Positions 8,381 to 17,840 of a stretch of 64,000 nucleotides of DNA are shown here, in pieces (position 1 is the first letter of the stretch; every line of letters begins with the position of its first letter). The position numbers were made by a program, and so were the translations under genes. The stretch lies in NCBI RefSeq assembly GCF_036967205.1, contig NZ_CP146023.1, forward strand, positions 248,001 to 312,000. Direction: 5' to 3'. The notes beneath the pieces were generated by a model. That model was not told the origin of the DNA, ran no database searches, and was given only the letters and a program-made list of their open reading frames with translations. The stretch is from Streptomyces sp. Q6 (GTDB lineage Bacteria; Actinomycetota; Actinomycetes; Streptomycetales; Streptomycetaceae).

Positions 8381-10048
8381 ATGACAACCCTTGCCGACGC
8401 GATCGCACAGACACTGGCCGACGACGGCGTACGGCACGCCTTCGGCGTCGTCGCCAACGGGAACGTCCTCGCCGTCGCCGGGCTCACCCGACGCGGCGTT
8501 TCCTACCTCTCCGCCCGCCATGAGGGTGGGGCGCTCACCATGGCGGACGCCTACTACCGGACCACCGGCGAGGTCGCCGTGTGCACCACGGGCGCGGGCC
8601 CGGGGCTGACGAACACCGCCACCGGCCTGGCCGACGCGGTCAAGCACCGCAGCGGTGTCCTGCTGCTGTGCGGCGACGTGCCCACAACAGGTCCTCGCCG
8701 GATCGACATCGACCAGGACACGTTCCTTGACTCCCTCGGCGTACCCGTCGTCCGCCTGACCGACCTCACCACCGCGCGCACCGACACCCTGAGGGCCCTG
8801 CGGCTGGCCCGCGGCGAACAGCGCCCGGTGGCCCTGTGCCTGCCACAGGATCTGATCACGGCCCAGGTCACCGAGCAGGCGCCGATCGACCGCTACTCGC
8901 AGCGACTGCATCGCATAGCCGCGGACTCCGCCGGGACGCAAGCGGCCCTGAAGGCGTTGGCCGGCGCCCAAAGGCCCCTGATCCTGGGTGGTTTGGGCGC
9001 CTGGCGCTCAGGCGCGGCCAAGATCCTCACCGAACTCGGGGACCGGCTCGGCGCTCTTTCTACGACCAGCGCCATGGCAAGCGGCCTGTTCGCTGGCAAC
9101 CCCTGGTCACTGGGCGTGTGCGGCGGATTTGCCTCGCCCCGTGCTGCCGAACTGATTGCCGAGGCGGACGTCGTGCTCGCCTTCGGAGCGAGCCTCGACC
9201 AGTGGACCCTCGCCGGCGGTCGGCTCCTCGCCCCCGATGCCGTACTCGTCCAGGTGGACACCGCCGCCGCCCCCACCACCGACCGCGTCGACATCCTCCT
9301 CACCGGCGACGCCACCGAGGCGGCCACGGCCCTCCTCGACGGTGTCCAGGCAGCAGACCTGCCCCGGTCGACCTGGCGCGAGGACGTCAACGACCTGACA
9401 GCACAACTGGGTTGGGACTATGAGCCCTTCGAGGCGGCACACCAGCACGACCGGATCGATCCACGCGCACTGACTCGCTGCGTCGCGGGCCTGCTGCCCG
9501 AGGCACGCACCCTCGTCACGGACGGTGGCCACTTCGTGGGCTGGCCCGCCATGTACTGGACGGCCCCCGACCCGGCCGCTTACGTCTTCACCGGAGCCGC
9601 CTTTCAGAGCATCGGCCTCGGCTTCGCGGGCGCGGTCGGCGCAGCCGTCGGCCGGCCCGACCGGACGACCGTGGTCGCTCTCGGCGACGGCGGAGCGCTC
9701 ATGGGCCTGCCCGAACTCGAGACCCTGATCCGCACCGGCCGCTCGGCCCTCGTGGTGATCTACGACGACGGCGGCTACGGCATGGAAGTCGTCCTGTTCG
9801 GCGACCGCGGTGCCGATCCCGCGTCCATGCTTTTCGGCGACACCGACTTTGCCGCCACGGCACGAGCGCTCGGCGCCCGCAGTGCCACCGTGCGCTCGGC
9901 GGCCGACCTTGCGGTGGTCCGCGCCTGGCTGGACGAGGGAGCCAAGGGCGTCCTGCTCCTCGACTGCAAGGTCGTCCCCAGGGTCGTGGCCCCCAGTTTC
10001 TCCAAGCTCACCTCGCTCATCACCGGGGGGCGGGGAAGCCGTCCGTAG
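8381..10048 (+). CDS. thiamine-pyrophosphate enzyme, acetolactate synthase/benzoylformate decarboxylase type
   Basis: 555 residues from ATG 8381, with GGAGG 7 nt upstream. Three domains in the usual order: the PYR domain (1-170) with catalytic Glu48 in S-A-R-H-E-G-G and the G-A-G-P-G loop, a central Rossmann-like domain (about 190-330), and the PP domain with G-D-G-G-A-L-M near residue 434 followed by Y-D-D-G-G-Y-G. The second half of the TPP/Mg motif normally reads N-N or N-D, and here the first Asn is Asp. It should use ThDP to decarboxylate or carboligate a 2-oxo acid; the substrate is unknown. It stands alone, without an acetolactate synthase small subunit, so valine biosynthesis is unlikely. 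It converges with a TetR gene. Confidence 0.85.
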   Translation: MTTLADAIAQTLADDGVRHAFGVVANGNVLAVAGLTRRGVSYLSARHEGGALTMADAYYRTTGEVAVCTTGAGPGLTNTATGLADAVKHRSGVLLLCGDVPTTGPRRIDIDQDTFLDSLGVPVVRLTDLTTARTDTLRALRLARGEQRPVALCLPQDLITAQVTEQAPIDRYSQRLHRIAADSAGTQAALKALAGAQRPLILGGLGAWRSGAAKILTELGDRLGALSTTSAMASGLFAGNPWSLGVCGGFASPRAAELIAEADVVLAFGASLDQWTLAGGRLLAPDAVLVQVDTAAAPTTDRVDILLTGDATEAATALLDGVQAADLPRSTWREDVNDLTAQLGWDYEPFEAAHQHDRIDPRALTRCVAGLLPEARTLVTDGGHFVGWPAMYWTAPDPAAYVFTGAAFQSIGLGFAGAVGAAVGRPDRTTVVALGDGGALMGLPELETLIRTGRSALVVIYDDGGYGMEVVLFGDRGADPASMLFGDTDFAATARALGARSATVRSAADLAVVRAWLDEGAKGVLLLDCKVVPRVVAPSFSKLTSLITGGRGSRP

Positions 10049-10107
10049 TGGACCGCCGGCTCATCCGCTCCGCCGTGCTGAGCGCCACGGCTGCGAACGG
10101 TCGCCGA

Positions 10108-10728
10108 CTATGCGTCGACACCCTCCGGACCACCGACGGAGCGGTGTGCGGTACCGGGTTCCTCGGTCACGGGGCGAAGCATGTCGGCGATCAGGCCCGC
10201 GAGTCGGTCGTTGTCGGCCGTGGCCAGCGCGGTGGTGCCGACGATGCTGCGCAGCAGCCACGTACCGGCGAGCAACGCGAGTCCCAACTGTGCACGGACC
10301 TCCGCGTCGGGGCCCTCGAGCAGGCCGGCGAGCCGGGAGCCCACATGCGTCTCGATGCCCCGTCTCATGATGTCCGCCGCCTCCGGATCCGATGCCGACC
10401 GCAGCAACAGCAGGAACGGGTCGAGCCGTTCGGCGTTTGGCGCTGTGCGCTCGGCGAGCGTGCGGGCGACAGAGTCCGCCAGACCGGACAGTCGGTCGCC
10501 GGCGATGGTCGGTGGCCCGAAGACACGGTCGACGACCTCGGCGAACAGCCGTTCCTTCGAGCCGAAGTACCGGTTGATCATCATCGCCGTGACACCCGCG
10601 CGTTCGGCGATCTGCCTTACTCCGGCCCGGGCGTACCCGTGCTCGGTGAACTCGGTGACGGCCGAGGCCAGAATCGCCTCGCGTGTCGCGGCGCCGTCAC
10701 GCTTACGGACAGGCTGCTCGGAACTCAT
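10108..10728 (-). CDS. TetR-family transcriptional regulator
   Basis: 206 residues from ATG 10728. An alternative in-frame ATG at 10740 is equally close to no good ribosome site. The N-terminal helix-turn-helix is typical: A-T-R-E-A-I-L-A-S-A-V then G-Y-A-R-A-G-V-R-Q-I-A-E-R-A-G-V and I-N-R-Y-F-G-S-K-E-R-L-F. The C-terminal helical domain would bind an unknown ligand. The gene is convergent with the TPP enzyme and faces a long empty intergenic stretch, so its operator may lie at 10741-11000. Confidence 0.88.
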   Translation of the reverse strand: MSSEQPVRKRDGAATREAILASAVTEFTEHGYARAGVRQIAERAGVTAMMINRYFGSKERLFAEVVDRVFGPPTIAGDRLSGLADSVARTLAERTAPNAERLDPFLLLLRSASDPEAADIMRRGIETHVGSRLAGLLEGPDAEVRAQLGLALLAGTWLLRSIVGTTALATADNDRLAGLIADMLRPVTEEPGTAHRSVGGPEGVDA

Positions 10729-11217
10729 GCGCAGGAGCATACGTGGGCCTGAGTGCCCTCCATGGCACGCGATGACCTCGGCCGGACACAGGCCCCCTCA
10801 GAGGCCGCAGCCCTGCTCGGCCGTCGCGGCGAGGAACGCCGGCGCGAAGGAGTTCACGGACATAAACCACACTCCGACGCCCGGGCCGGCCCCTCCTGGT
10901 GTGCGCGTGGTCCGACCGCTGTGTGGTGATCGTCCGCGCGGCAGGTGCTGAAGAGGCCCGGTTGTGCAAGTGTCGTCGACATGGTCGCTGCGAGGCGGCG
11001 AACGGGCACCTGTCCGAAAGAGCCTCAGCACCTGCGACCCTGGACTTCACACGTATCAGGCAACGGGCAAGCGGTCACATGGCACGGCAGTCGGCCGACG
11101 ATGCCGGACCGTCACTTTGCACCACTGGGCCACCGTGGCGCGCAACCGTGCGAACCCGCCGCGGTTCGCGCCCGGTTCACCGGGCTTCTGCCTTGCCCGG
11201 CCCATCGGCACGCCGTG
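10729..11217. other. intergenic region, 489 bp
   Basis: No convincing gene. It holds the shared upstream region of the TetR gene (minus) and, at its right end, a short hairpin downstream of the I36 gene. A 21-codon frame on the minus strand (10798-10863) has a GGAG at plausible distance but no recognisable product. TTCACACGTATC at about 11045 resembles the recurring ACACGTGT motif. Confidence 0.5.
11170..11185 (-). terminator. short hairpin after I36 gene
   Basis: GCCCGG-TTCA-CCGGGC is a perfect 6-bp stem with a tetraloop, about 33 bp past the minus-strand stop at 11218. There is no U-run, which is common in high-GC genomes. Confidence 0.4.
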
Positions 11218-11640
11218 TCAGCCCCCGGCGTCACAGGGCCACGTCTGAATGGACTCGATCCGGTTGTCCCACGTGGACCCGAGTCCGCTGTACCACCCCC
11301 AGGCCTGGATCTTGAAGGTGCTGCCGGCCCCGTAGCGGTACTCGGCGCCGCAGAACGTGGTGCCGGTCTTGTTGATGATGGAGGAGATGTTGGTTCCCAG
11401 GAAACCGTAGTACCTGGGGATGTCGTTGAGCTTCCAGACGTCGGCCCAGGGAACGCCGATACCGCTTCCCTGGTAGTTGCCCTGGTCCCAGATGCACAGG
11501 GCGTACTGACTGCCGCAGTTGCCGGATCCGGAGCCGATCCAGGCGTCCGCCGACGCCGAACCGCCGGTGGCGAGCGTGATGGCCGCGGCCGACGCTCCCG
11601 CCACCGCCAGGGTGGTGATTCGAGTCTTCAGGGTCCCCAT
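11218..11640 (-). CDS. secreted peptidase-inhibitor I36 / beta-gamma-crystallin protein
   Basis: 140 residues from ATG 11640, chosen because GGAAGGA sits about 9 nt upstream. The upstream in-frame ATG has no ribosome site. Residues 1-33 are a signal peptide ending S-A-S-A. The mature domain has C-G-S-Q-Y-A-L-C-I-W, a Y-Q-G-S-G strand, N-I-S-S-I-I-N-K-T and a terminal W-P-C, with four cysteines for two disulfides. This is the I36 family pattern known from the Streptomyces SMI metalloprotease inhibitor. An M4 metalloprotease is encoded 7 kb away, so a target relation is possible but only by inference. Confidence 0.82.
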   Translation of the reverse strand: MGTLKTRITTLAVAGASAAAITLATGGSASADAWIGSGSGNCGSQYALCIWDQGNYQGSGIGVPWADVWKLNDIPRYYGFLGTNISSIINKTGTTFCGAEYRYGAGSTFKIQAWGWYSGLGSTWDNRIESIQTWPCDAGG

Positions 11641-11853
11641 GCCCAGCCGTCCTTCCATGTCTGTGTTCCCGCTGTTCGGAAGTGGATCAAAGCCGTACAG
11701 GGAACACGTTGACGCGGCGCAGAAAGGTTCACCCCTGATGCCTGGCGGTGAACCCCTGGCTGCTCGCCTTTCCCTCCCGGGGGGTGGGAGCATGCAGGAG
11801 GAGAGCGCTCTTGCTGAAGGACAGGAGTGCGTGCACCGCAGCAGGGGGAACCG

Positions 11854-14800
11854 ATGAACGGGCACGGCAGGTTCGCCTCCCTTGCCGCAGTGGAGGAGGC
11901 GCAGCCCACCTCGTTGCTGGCCCCTTTCCTGCATCAGGCACGGCCGGGGGACCCGGGCTTCGTCGGCCGGGGCGCCGAACTGCGGGCGCTGCGGGACTTT
12001 CTGCTCCGGGCGACCGCTCGGGGAGCGGCCCTGGTGGTGTCCGGGCAGGCCGGCGCGGGCAAGTCGGCACTGCTGGAAGCCGCCGTTCAGGCGGCAAGGG
12101 TCGATGGCATGCGTGTCCTACGGTGTACCGGCATCCGCGGCAGTGATCCGCCCGAACTGTCCGGCCTGCTCCAGATCATCTGGCCGGTGCTGGCGAATTG
12201 GTCAGGCTCAGCGCACCCGACCGTCGACCTGGTGAGCCCGACTGACCCGACCGATGAGGCGAGCCCCACCGCCCTGCCCTGGACCGACGACGATGTGTGC
12301 GACGCCGTGGACCTCGATGCGGCGTACCTCGACGCGCTGTTCCGCGTGCTGGTCGACGGCGCCCCCGCGCCAGGCGGCGGAGACTCCTGGCTGGCCTTCA
12401 CTGTTCTTGAGGTGTTGGCAGCAGTCTCCCAGGCCGGACAACCCCTCCTGGTCGCCGTGGACGACTGGGACGCGCTGGACGAACCCAGTAGACGCGTGCT
12501 CACCTTTGTCGCCCGAAGGGCCCAGGGGCATCCGCTGGCCCTGCTGTTGACCACCCGTCCACACACCACACCGCCCCACACGGCGGCCCAGGACAGCACA
12601 CCGCCCCACCTTGCGACCGGCCTTCCCACCCTGCCGCTCAGCCCGCTGTCGCCTGCCGAGTCCGCCCGGCTCCTGGCCTCGCGACGTCCTGATCTCGCCG
12701 CGGAGACCGCGCGCGAACTTCTGGCGACCGCGGCCGGCAACCCCCTGGCATTGCTAGAACTACCCGTCCCGTCCGAGGACGCACGGCCGAGCATGCCCGG
12801 CTCCTCCGACCGGCTGGCCGCCGCCATGGCGCCGGGCGTAGCGGGACTGCCCCCCGGGACCCGGGACCTGCTGCTGGTCGCGGCCCTGCACCCGGAGGCC
12901 GACCTGCCGCTGCTCCTGTCGGCCGCGTCCCTGCTCGCCGGCGCGGAATTGGACTTTGCGGTACTGGATCCCGCGGAGCGCGCGGGCCTCGTGGTGTTCG
13001 ACGGCAGGCGGACGCGCTTCGGTCACCCGGCGATGGCGGGGGCGGTCATCCATGGCACCGTCGCGCGCAGGTGCCGGGCCGCGCACGCGGCGTTGGCGGC
13101 CGTCCTGCCGGCCGGCTCGGTACGGATGCTGTGGCACCGGTCCCAGGCGGCGGAGGGACACGACCCGGAGCTGGCTGCTCGGCTGGAGGCGCTGCACGGC
13201 GACACGCTGGAACAGTGTGAGCCAGCGATGGCCGTACGGCTGCTGCGGCGCGCAGCCGACCTTCACCGGAGCCCCGCCGACCAGGGACGCTGCGCTCTGC
13301 GAGCCGCCCAGCTCGCCCAACTCCTCGGGCTGGAGCGCATGACCCGCACGATGGCGCACCGCGCCCTGCGCCACCCGCTGGGCCCCTTGGGCACGTTGTG
13401 TGCCCGCGTCCTGATCTCCATTGAGCACGCTGACGGACGGCAGCCGACCGCGTCGGTGAGCGTCCGCAGGGGGACACCCGAAGCAGGGGCCGCCCCGGCT
13501 CGCCGGACGGCCCCTGCCCGTCGCGTCCTTGACGGTCCCGGCTCCGCCGTCCCGAATCCCACCGACCCGGCCTGCTGGCCCACCCCCGTCGGCGCCGATG
13601 AGCAGGAGAACGCCCTGGAGCTGGCCCGGATCACCGCGCCCGTTCTCGTGGGCGACGACGAACGATCCGAGGCGCTGCTGGCCTTCCTCGACGCTATGCC
13701 GGAGCGTGCGGACGACTCCCGGTGGCTGCACTCCATGGCTATGGTCCGCCCGCTGGACCGGGCCGGCACCGTCCTCGCGGGCATGCCCGTCGACCGGCAC
13801 CTGACCGACCTGCCCGTGCGCGACATCGAGCGCCTCGGGCAGGCCGCGATGCTGGCCGGTGACCCCGTCCGGGCCATGGACCTGTTCCGGCAGGCGGAGC
13901 GCCGCCGCTTCCACGCCCGGCCGGACCAACTGCCGTGGGCACTGCTGAGGCAGGGACTGGCGCATCTGGGCATGGGCAGCTGGGCCCAGGCTGAGCACGC
14001 CTTCCGGCGGTGCGTGAAGCTGGCCGACAGCGCGTACCGCCAGGACCACCACGCGGCGGCCGCCCGCCTTCTGCTGGATGTCGTACGAGCTCTGCGCACC
14101 GGCACTGCGGCTCGCCCGCGCAGTGCCAGGGATCTGGCGGCGGCCAGGCGCTCGATGCCGGCGATCGACACGGTCCTCGCCGTCTGCACCGCCTGGGCCC
14201 TGGTCGAGGGCGGCGACTACGCGTCGGCCTTTCCCGCCTTGTCGTCGCTGCTCAGGGCCCCGCGCACGCGCTCGCTCGCCCTGTTCGCCCTGGTGGCCTT
14301 CGCCGAAGCCGCCAAAGCCGAACAAGGCTCCCCGGAAGCGCTCGCGATGCTCGACCGGCTGGAGACGGAGCTGGGCGCGCAGTGTCCCGCAGTCGTTGCC
14401 CTCCGGTTCACGGTGGCGCGGGCCGTTCTCGCGGACGAGCACGACGCCCAGGAAATGTTCAAACGGGCCTTCGGTGAAGACCTGACCCGCTGGCCCTACC
14501 TGGAGGCGCCGCTGCGTCTGGCCGAGGGCAAGTGGCTGCGACTGCGGCGGCAGTTCGCCGACTCCCAGGCCACACTGCGCCAGGCGGCTGCCGCCTTCAC
14601 CATGCTGGGGTCCGAGGCCCGCGCCCCGCGGATCGCCGAAGAGCTACGGGCTTCCGGAGAACGGGCGGACAGCGCCGCCCTGGGCGCGTCCCGGCCCGCC
14701 ACGGCGCGCGACCTGCTCGCCGCCCGCGAACTGCGGATCGCCGAGCTCGCCGCCCGCGGCCTGTCCAACCGCGAGATCGGCGAACAACTCGGCCTCGCAC

Positions 14801-14910
14801 CACGAACCATCGGCGCGTACCTCTACCGCATCTTCCCCCAACTGGGCGTGACGTCCCGGGCACAACTGGCCGAGACACTGAGGGAGCTGACGGACCCGCC
14901 CGCTCCCTGA
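11854..14910 (+). CDS. large ATP-binding LuxR-family (LAL) regulator
   Basis: 1018 residues from ATG 11854, with GGGGAA just upstream. It begins with an F-V-G-R-G-A-E-L module and a Walker A G-Q-A-G-A-G-K-S near residues 61-68, with a Walker B-like L-V-A-V-D-D-W. A long TPR-like helical region follows. It ends with a LuxR/FixJ helix-turn-helix: L-R-I-A-E-L-A-A-R-G-L-S-N-R-E-I then G-E-Q-L-G-L-A-P-R-T. LAL proteins (MalT/PikD type) are usually pathway activators switched by nucleotide and an inducer. A proline/alanine-rich linker lies around 540-580. Its stop is only 11 bp from the stop of the next LAL gene, which points the other way. Confidence 0.92.
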   Translation: MNGHGRFASLAAVEEAQPTSLLAPFLHQARPGDPGFVGRGAELRALRDFLLRATARGAALVVSGQAGAGKSALLEAAVQAARVDGMRVLRCTGIRGSDPPELSGLLQIIWPVLANWSGSAHPTVDLVSPTDPTDEASPTALPWTDDDVCDAVDLDAAYLDALFRVLVDGAPAPGGGDSWLAFTVLEVLAAVSQAGQPLLVAVDDWDALDEPSRRVLTFVARRAQGHPLALLLTTRPHTTPPHTAAQDSTPPHLATGLPTLPLSPLSPAESARLLASRRPDLAAETARELLATAAGNPLALLELPVPSEDARPSMPGSSDRLAAAMAPGVAGLPPGTRDLLLVAALHPEADLPLLLSAASLLAGAELDFAVLDPAERAGLVVFDGRRTRFGHPAMAGAVIHGTVARRCRAAHAALAAVLPAGSVRMLWHRSQAAEGHDPELAARLEALHGDTLEQCEPAMAVRLLRRAADLHRSPADQGRCALRAAQLAQLLGLERMTRTMAHRALRHPLGPLGTLCARVLISIEHADGRQPTASVSVRRGTPEAGAAPARRTAPARRVLDGPGSAVPNPTDPACWPTPVGADEQENALELARITAPVLVGDDERSEALLAFLDAMPERADDSRWLHSMAMVRPLDRAGTVLAGMPVDRHLTDLPVRDIERLGQAAMLAGDPVRAMDLFRQAERRRFHARPDQLPWALLRQGLAHLGMGSWAQAEHAFRRCVKLADSAYRQDHHAAAARLLLDVVRALRTGTAARPRSARDLAAARRSMPAIDTVLAVCTAWALVEGGDYASAFPALSSLLRAPRTRSLALFALVAFAEAAKAEQGSPEALAMLDRLETELGAQCPAVVALRFTVARAVLADEHDAQEMFKRAFGEDLTRWPYLEAPLRLAEGKWLRLRRQFADSQATLRQAAAAFTMLGSEARAPRIAEELRASGERADSAALGASRPATARDLLAARELRIAELAARGLSNREIGEQLGLAPRTIGAYLYRIFPQLGVTSRAQLAETLRELTDPPAP

Positions 14911-14921
14911 GTCCCGCCGCG

Positions 14922-17756
14922 TCAGTCGGCCCCGAACCGCGCGGCCAGCTGCGCCCGGGAGGAGACGCCCAGCTTCGGGAAGATCTGGTACAGGTGCGAG
15001 GCGACCGTACGCGGTGACAGGCGCAGCTGTTCCCCGATGGCCCGGTTGGACAGGCCGCGGGCGGCCAGGCGGGCGATGGTGAGCTGCTGCGGCGACAGCA
15101 GGCGTGGGATGTCGTTCGAGTCGTCCTCGGCGTGCCGTTCCTCCGTCGCCCAGCCTGTCGCCCGCAGCTCAGAGGCGGCCTGTTCGGCGCGCGCAGGGGC
15201 GCCCAGGGTCCGGAAGACCGACTCGGCCGTGGACAACGGCGTACGGGACTCGGTGACGCGCCGCCGACGCCTGAGCCAGGCTCCGTAGCCGAACTGGGTC
15301 ATGCCGTGCAGCAGCGGCCACCTCTCGATCCCGGGCCGCAGCACCCGACGGTAGCGCTCCTCCGACTCGTCGTCCGGGGCGAGTACCGCGTCCGCGTAGG
15401 CCACGATCCGCTCCAGCAGAGGTGAACACCCCGCCCGCGTCAGCGCCGCGACATGGTCGACGACGGTCCTGGCATCGGCCTGCTCCCCGGCGGGCAGCGC
15501 CGCCTCCGCGAGGAAGGCGAGCCCCCAGAACTGCTCGAAGGCGTACGGCGTCGTCGGGTCCGCGAAAAGAGAGCGCAGCCGGACATAGGCCTCGGCGTAG
15601 CGGCCCGTGCCGGACGCGGTGACCGCGCGAGCCAGGACCGCCAGGCTGAGCTGCCGGCTCTGGCCGAGACGCAGGGAGGATTCCTCGACCTCGGCGGCGC
15701 ATTCCGACGCCCTGTCGTGCTCCCCGCGAAGGGCCGCGACGATGGCCAGCATCCCGGTGGCCCGCGCCGCCCAGTCCTGCTGCCCCGTCCGCTCGGCGAT
15801 CACCCGGCTCTCCTCGGCCAGCACCAGGGCCTTGTCCCACTGGGTGCCGAGCCAGATCTGGCACATCGTCCGCGGTACGAGCATCAGCGACAGCTGCCCG
15901 TACCGGCCGGAGGCACGGAAGGCGTCCTCCACCTCCTCAAGGAGCGGCTCCGCCTGCTCGAGGTCGATGGTGAGGGTGGTCACCTGACTGAACAGGCTCC
16001 GCCCCTCGACCTCGGAGGGCAGGGGAATGGGCTGCGGGACCGGCGGCCGGGGCACTCGCAGGGGGTCGATCAGTGACAGCAGAACGAGATACCACCCGTC
16101 CCGTGGCCCGGCTTCCAGCTCCTTCGCCGTGCGCAGGACCAGGTCGCGCTCCCTCTCCCCGACCTGCTGCCACCGGCATCTGCGGGCCGCCGCGAGCAGC
16201 AGTTTCCGGGAGAGCACGGGATCCTGCGCGGCGACCGTGCGCGCCGCGTCGCACAGCTCGGCGATCCGCTCTCGGCCGGCCGTGCTGCTGCCCGGCAGCA
16301 GATCGTGCACCCGCAGCAGCAGGGCGCGCCCGAACGTCCCCAACTCGGTCGGGTCGATCTGGCACACGAGCCGCAGCGCCTGGTCCACCAGACCGTGGTC
16401 ACCAGCCAGCTCGGCGGCCCGCAGCAGTCGTACCGCCCGGCTTTCCCGATCGGGGGAGAGCCGCGCCGCACTCTCCAGCGCGGCGAGCACCACCAGCACC
16501 CCGGTGATCGAACCCGAACCGCCCACCAACCCCTCCAGCCGCTGCGCAAGTTCATCGTCGGGACCCGCCATGCACTGGGCCGTGTGCCAGGCGGCGTGGG
16601 CAGGACTGTTGAGGCTCCGCCCGAGCGCGGAGTGCACGGCCATGCGCCGTGAGGTTGACGCCAGCCGCAGCACGGCCGAGCGCATGAGCGGCTCATGGAA
16701 GCGAATCCGAGGGGCGTCGCCGCCGACACCTTCCTCGACCTCCTCAACGCTTTCGTCGACGATCAGTCTCCGGGCCACGAGCTCCGCGAGACCGGCGCGG
16801 GCCGCGCCGTCGTCGTCGCCGAGCAGGGAGCTGCTCGCGCGCAGAATGTCCCATGTGCCCGGCGAGATACTCAGCGCGGCGGTGAGCAGCACGTCACGGG
16901 CGGACGCCGACAAGACCGCCCAGTCGTACGCGTACGCCTCGGCCAGGCGCGGGGTAGCGGGCAGCATGCCGAACCCGGCCGCGTCCCCGAGCGGACCATC
17001 GCCCAGGGAAAGCTCCGTGAGGGCTAGCGGATTGCCGCGCGCCACGGCGAGGACGAGCTGCTCCTCGCTGTACCCGATGACCCGTCCGGTACGGGCGATG
17101 AGCGCGCGGGCGTGCGGGTCGGGCAATGATCCGAGTGTCACGGAGAGGCCATGCGCATGCGACGCTGAGCCGCCATCGCCGCGCTCGGCGACGATCATGC
17201 CCACCGACCCTGACCCGGTTTCTGCCCCCGCCGACGTCGAGCCGCAGAGCCTCGCCAGAGCGAGCAGGGCATTGCGGCTCGCGGCGTCGAGCCGGTCGAG
17301 GTCGTCCACGCACAGCAGCACCGGCTCCGACAGCGTGGCCAGCAGCCGCAGCCCTGCCGCGGCCAGCTCCACGGCGCTAGGCACGGCGCCGCCGCCGGTG
17401 AACGCGGCGCGCAAGACGACACGTTCACGGTCCGGCAGGTCGTCGATACGCGCCAGAGCGGGGAGCAGGAGGCCTTGCAGCGCGGCGTACGTCAATTCAT
17501 CCTCGCCGGACGCCCACGCCGTCGACAGCACACGTATGCCCTGTCTCACAGCTTCTGCCGCGGCGGAGTGCAGGACGGCGGACTTGCCGGTACCGGGCGT
17601 GCCGTTCAGGTGGAGCACGCCGCCGTTCTCCGGCAGGCCGGTCAGGAACGAGGACACCAGCTTCCACTCTCGATCCCGGCCGACCAAGCCGGTGCCTCCC
17701 GGGCCAGTGCCGTCCGGGCCGGTTTCCTCCGCCGTGCCGACGCGCGAGCTGATCAC
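14922..17756 (-). CDS. large ATP-binding LuxR-family (LAL) regulator
   Basis: 944 residues from GTG 17756, with GGAGG 4 nt upstream. Walker A G-T-P-G-T-G-K-S at residues 52-59, then L-L-C-V-D-D-L-D as Walker B, a long helical repeat region, and a C-terminal LuxR helix-turn-helix (I-A-R-L-A-A-R-G-L-S-N-R-A-I, then L-S-P-R-T-V-A-S-H-L). The C-terminal 60 residues closely match those of the facing LAL at 11854-14910, so the two may be old duplicates, although the N-terminal parts differ clearly. The small gene 17841-18311 is upstream on the same strand, 84 bp away, and may be co-transcribed. Target genes are unknown. Confidence 0.92.
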   Translation of the reverse strand: MISSRVGTAEETGPDGTGPGGTGLVGRDREWKLVSSFLTGLPENGGVLHLNGTPGTGKSAVLHSAAAEAVRQGIRVLSTAWASGEDELTYAALQGLLLPALARIDDLPDRERVVLRAAFTGGGAVPSAVELAAAGLRLLATLSEPVLLCVDDLDRLDAASRNALLALARLCGSTSAGAETGSGSVGMIVAERGDGGSASHAHGLSVTLGSLPDPHARALIARTGRVIGYSEEQLVLAVARGNPLALTELSLGDGPLGDAAGFGMLPATPRLAEAYAYDWAVLSASARDVLLTAALSISPGTWDILRASSSLLGDDDGAARAGLAELVARRLIVDESVEEVEEGVGGDAPRIRFHEPLMRSAVLRLASTSRRMAVHSALGRSLNSPAHAAWHTAQCMAGPDDELAQRLEGLVGGSGSITGVLVVLAALESAARLSPDRESRAVRLLRAAELAGDHGLVDQALRLVCQIDPTELGTFGRALLLRVHDLLPGSSTAGRERIAELCDAARTVAAQDPVLSRKLLLAAARRCRWQQVGERERDLVLRTAKELEAGPRDGWYLVLLSLIDPLRVPRPPVPQPIPLPSEVEGRSLFSQVTTLTIDLEQAEPLLEEVEDAFRASGRYGQLSLMLVPRTMCQIWLGTQWDKALVLAEESRVIAERTGQQDWAARATGMLAIVAALRGEHDRASECAAEVEESSLRLGQSRQLSLAVLARAVTASGTGRYAEAYVRLRSLFADPTTPYAFEQFWGLAFLAEAALPAGEQADARTVVDHVAALTRAGCSPLLERIVAYADAVLAPDDESEERYRRVLRPGIERWPLLHGMTQFGYGAWLRRRRRVTESRTPLSTAESVFRTLGAPARAEQAASELRATGWATEERHAEDDSNDIPRLLSPQQLTIARLAARGLSNRAIGEQLRLSPRTVASHLYQIFPKLGVSSRAQLAARFGAD

Positions 17757-17840
17757 GTCTCCTCCGCCCCCACCCTCCGTAGGCCTGCCTTGTGCCTGGT
17801 CGCCTCTATCGTTCCAGGCCGGATGGTCTGCGGTACCCGC

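Noticed and set aside
10798-10863. 21-codon minus-strand frame with GGAG at fair distance
   Set aside because: Too short to judge, no recognisable peptide motif and no neighbouring maturation genes.
12760-14442. 560-codon minus-strand frame within the LAL gene
   Set aside because: Antisense shadow; the LAL protein on plus has Walker and LuxR motifs.
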